Assembly (NCBI GenBank): GCA_016763115.1
Contig: JAESUL010000327.1
Location: 1 to 7,577, forward strand
Direction of reading: 5' to 3'
Origin: Phycisphaerales bacterium
GTDB taxonomy: Bacteria > Planctomycetota > Phycisphaerae > Phycisphaerales > UBA1924
Length of the DNA: 7,577 bases
A program made the position numbers and the translations under genes. Positions within the stretch are counted from its first letter, which is position 1, and each line of letters begins with the position of its first letter. The notes below the pieces were generated by a model. It had not been told where the DNA came from, did not search any database, and saw nothing but the letters and a program-made list of their open reading frames with translations. This document shows, one piece after another, positions 5,415 through 7,577 of this stretch.

Positions 5415-7577
5415 CTACATCAACCAGATCGGATCAACATCCACCGCACAGGTCGCATCGCTCTTGAGCAACCCATCACTGCGCGCAGCCCCGAGCGCAC
5501 GCTGGATCATGTTCGCCCTGGGCGCAAGCAACTCCACCAACCACCGGTACTGATTAGCGATCTTAGAAATCACGCATTCCATCGGCCCGGCGACCTCCAC
5601 GCCCGGCTCAGCGCACGCACGAACAGATTCTGCGATCTGCAACGCGATCGCGTGCGCCTTGCTGTGGTCCTTGTGCCGAACCACCACCCGCGCCATCCGC
5701 GTGATCGGCGGGAACCGTGCGATCCGCCGATTGTTGAGTTCCTGCGATGCGAATGTATCGTACTTGTGCTCAGCTGCAAGCGTGATCGCCGGGCTCAGCG
5801 GGTTGAGCGTCTGCACCACCACCCGCCCACGCGTCTGCCCACGCCCCGCCCGACCGGCAACCTGCGACACGAGTTGAAAGGTCCGTTCCTCCGCCCGAAA
5901 GTCCGGCAGGTACAACGCCGTATCCGCACTCAGCACCCCGACAAGCGAAACATTGGGGAAATCAAGCCCCTTGGCGATCATCTGTGTTCCCAGCAGCATC
6001 TTCAACTCATCCTTGCCAAACCGATCGAGCGTCTGGAAATAGTCCTTTGCGCTCCGCATCGAATCCGAATCAACCCGCAAGAAAGTCTCGCCGTGGCGCA
6101 GCCCGAGCAACGCCGAGTACCGCCGTTCGATCTCGTCCTCGACCCGCTGGGTCCCCGCGCCGAGTTCAACGACCGCCTTGCCCGTCATCGGGCACGACTC
6201 GGGGATCATGCGTTCAGACCCGCAGTGATGACACCGCACAAACCGCCGCCCGCCCTGCATCCGCACCGACCCGCGATGCACGACCATCGTCGCGTCGCAC
6301 TGATCGCATTCGAGTTTCCATCCGCACTTGGGATCGCTCGACACCACCACGCTGGCGAACCCACGCCGATTCAGCAACAACAAAACCTGCGACCCTGATT
6401 CAATCGTCTCTACAATCGCCGTATGCAAGCTCGGCCCGATCGAATCTGTTTTCTTGCGAAGATTCTGCGCCGTTTCATCAAGCTTGCTGAGCACATCGCG
6501 TTCCATATCCACAATCCGCACGCTCGGCATCGCCCCCCCGTGTGCCCGTGTCGCCAGCCGCCAACGCGTGAACCGCCCGTCCTTGGCGTTGCAATAACTC
6601 TCCAGCGATGGCGTCGCCGACCCGAGCACAATCGGGCACCCCTCGATCTGCGCTCGCTTGATCGCCGCGTCCCGCCCGTTGTACCTCGGCATCGAATCCT
6701 GCTTGTACGAACCATCATGCTCCTCATCAACCACGATCATGCCAAGGTTCTTAAGCGGCGCAAAGACCGCCGAGCGTGCCCCGACCACGACCCGTGCATC
6801 ACCATCACGCGCCGCTGCCCATTGTTTGTGCCGCGTCGATGCCGTCAACCCAGAATGCAACACCGACACCCCGACATCGCCAAACCGCGATACAAACCGT
6901 CCCGCCGTCTGAGGCGTCAACGCAATCTCAGGCACCAACACCAACGCCGTCTTCCCCATCGCCAATACTCGGTCGATCAGGTGCATGTACACCTCGGTTT
7001 TTCCCGAACCGGTCACGCCCTGCAACAAATGCACCGCAAACGATCCCAAACTCGGCGTGATCCCTTCAACAACATTCGCCTGCTCATCAGTAAGCGTCGG
7101 CCGCACATCTTCACGCTGCTCAAGCAGGTCAAACACCTCGGGCGCACGAATAGACCGGATCTCAACCGTTTCCAGATACCCAGCTTTGAGCAACCGATTG
7201 ATCGGTGACAAGTTGCTCAGCCCAAGCCTCGCCCGCAACACCTTGGGATCAACGGGGAAACAATCCTTGTCCAATCCGCAAATCTGTTCCCACGCCGCCC
7301 TGGTTTTTCCCACCAGAACCGATTTTGCATCATCATCACTTGGGGATTGCTCGGTTATTTGCACCGCGCTCCGGGTTTTCGCTCCGGTCTTGGATTTCAC
7401 CGCCGAGGGCAACGCCGAACCGAGCACCATCCCAAGCGGGCACACATAATACTGGCTCAACCACTTGCACAACTCAACAATCCCCGGCTCAACACCCGCC
7501 GAGGTGACCTCCAGCACCAACTTCACCTTCCGCGGATCAAACCCATCGAGCAACCGAGCCCCGCCCGCCTCGATCAC
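5415..7577 (-). CDS. priA: primosomal protein N' PriA helicase, N-terminus cut off
   Basis: PriA is a 3'-to-5' superfamily 2 DNA helicase that recognises abandoned replication forks and starts primosome loading. The window holds the C-terminal 720 residues and the natural stop; by alignment with E. coli PriA roughly 40-60 N-terminal residues lie beyond the right edge. In the fragment, the remaining 3'-DNA-binding part is at ~1-65 (residues 39-52 resemble the E. coli ..DYYHHPIG.. stretch). It is followed by a winged-helix part, Walker A GVTGSGKT at 187-194, DEEH at 284-287, LGSATPS at 318-324, LNRRGF at 402-407, the cysteine zinc region at 415-465, GTQMIAKGLDFP at 530-541, QVAGRAGRG at 572-580 and the typical end DVDP at 713-716. 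Of the usual eight zinc cysteines only six remain: the first is Asp415 and the last is Thr465. Helicase motifs are intact. It is transcribed convergently to the five-gene run, with no visible terminator in the 12-base gap. Confidence 0.95.
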   Translation of the reverse strand: MIEAGGARLLDGFDPRKVKLVLEVTSAGVEPGIVELCKWLSQYYVCPLGMVLGSALPSAVKSKTGAKTRSAVQITEQSPSDDDAKSVLVGKTRAAWEQICGLDKDCFPVDPKVLRARLGLSNLSPINRLLKAGYLETVEIRSIRAPEVFDLLEQREDVRPTLTDEQANVVEGITPSLGSFAVHLLQGVTGSGKTEVYMHLIDRVLAMGKTALVLVPEIALTPQTAGRFVSRFGDVGVSVLHSGLTASTRHKQWAAARDGDARVVVGARSAVFAPLKNLGMIVVDEEHDGSYKQDSMPRYNGRDAAIKRAQIEGCPIVLGSATPSLESYCNAKDGRFTRWRLATRAHGGAMPSVRIVDMERDVLSKLDETAQNLRKKTDSIGPSLHTAIVETIESGSQVLLLLNRRGFASVVVSSDPKCGWKLECDQCDATMVVHRGSVRMQGGRRFVRCHHCGSERMIPESCPMTGKAVVELGAGTQRVEDEIERRYSALLGLRHGETFLRVDSDSMRSAKDYFQTLDRFGKDELKMLLGTQMIAKGLDFPNVSLVGVLSADTALYLPDFRAEERTFQLVSQVAGRAGRGQTRGRVVVQTLNPLSPAITLAAEHKYDTFASQELNNRRIARFPPITRMARVVVRHKDHSKAHAIALQIAESVRACAEPGVEVAGPMECVISKIANQYRWLVELLAPRANMIQRALGAARSDGLLKSDATCAVDVDPIWLM

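Noticed and set aside
5396..5420. Terminator hairpin between the convergent genes
   Set aside because: The 12-base gap and its flanks have only a weak imperfect AAGA/TCTT symmetry and no G+C-rich stem with a T tract.
5652..6398. Long plus-strand open frame opposite priA
   Set aside because: The translation is rich in Arg, His and Pro with no recognisable domain, and the minus strand has all PriA motifs here.
6533..6539. Run of seven C in priA as a possible phase-variation site
   Set aside because: The run is short, lies at an ordinary Gly-Gly-Ala position, and the reading frame is intact. Phase-variable control of priA would be implausible.
6423..7208. Second long plus-strand open frame opposite priA
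   Set aside because: It shows the same Arg/Pro-rich shadow composition, with no ribosome binding site or domain.
1..7577. tRNA, rRNA, CRISPR array, insertion sequence or phage elements
   Set aside because: I found no regularly spaced repeats, transposase or integrase motifs, terminal inverted repeats or RNA-gene signatures, and coding genes fill nearly all of the window.

Overview
The window is about 60% G+C by eye, densely coding on both strands and without mobile elements, RNA genes or CRISPR. The protein families, especially the MurD variant and the YdjY-type protein with its EHESLL / HAALLAAGFEPG signatures, suggest a planctomycete, most likely of the Phycisphaerae type. This is an inference from remembered family features, not a database match.

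Layout: a plus-strand run of five genes fills 25-5402. They are panB (pantothenate synthesis), an HtrA/DegP-like serine protease with two PDZ domains, a ten-helix EamA/DMT-type transporter, murD (peptidoglycan precursor synthesis) and a small exported YdjY-like protein. The gaps are 48, 6 and 48 bases, and the last pair overlaps by 10 bases, so a single operon is plausible. From 5415 to the right edge the minus strand carries the C-terminal 720 residues of the primosomal helicase PriA. It converges on the five-gene run with only 12 bases between stop codons, and I see no intrinsic terminator hairpin there. No gene-free stretch exceeds 50 bases.

The genes are mostly housekeeping and do not form one pathway. 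PanB feeds coenzyme A synthesis, MurD adds D-Glu to the muropeptide precursor, HtrA does envelope protein quality control, and PriA restarts stalled replication forks. I do not see a new multi-gene system.

The most unusual signals are at sequence level. The palindrome ACGT is completely absent from all 7577 bases, although CGT is common. Glycine codons before leucine are nearly always GGG, although GGC is the usual glycine codon. PriA has lost two cysteines that belong to the same zinc site. MurD departs from consensus in three conserved motifs. An imperfect 11-base tandem triplet sits directly before the murD ATG where a ribosome binding site would be expected.
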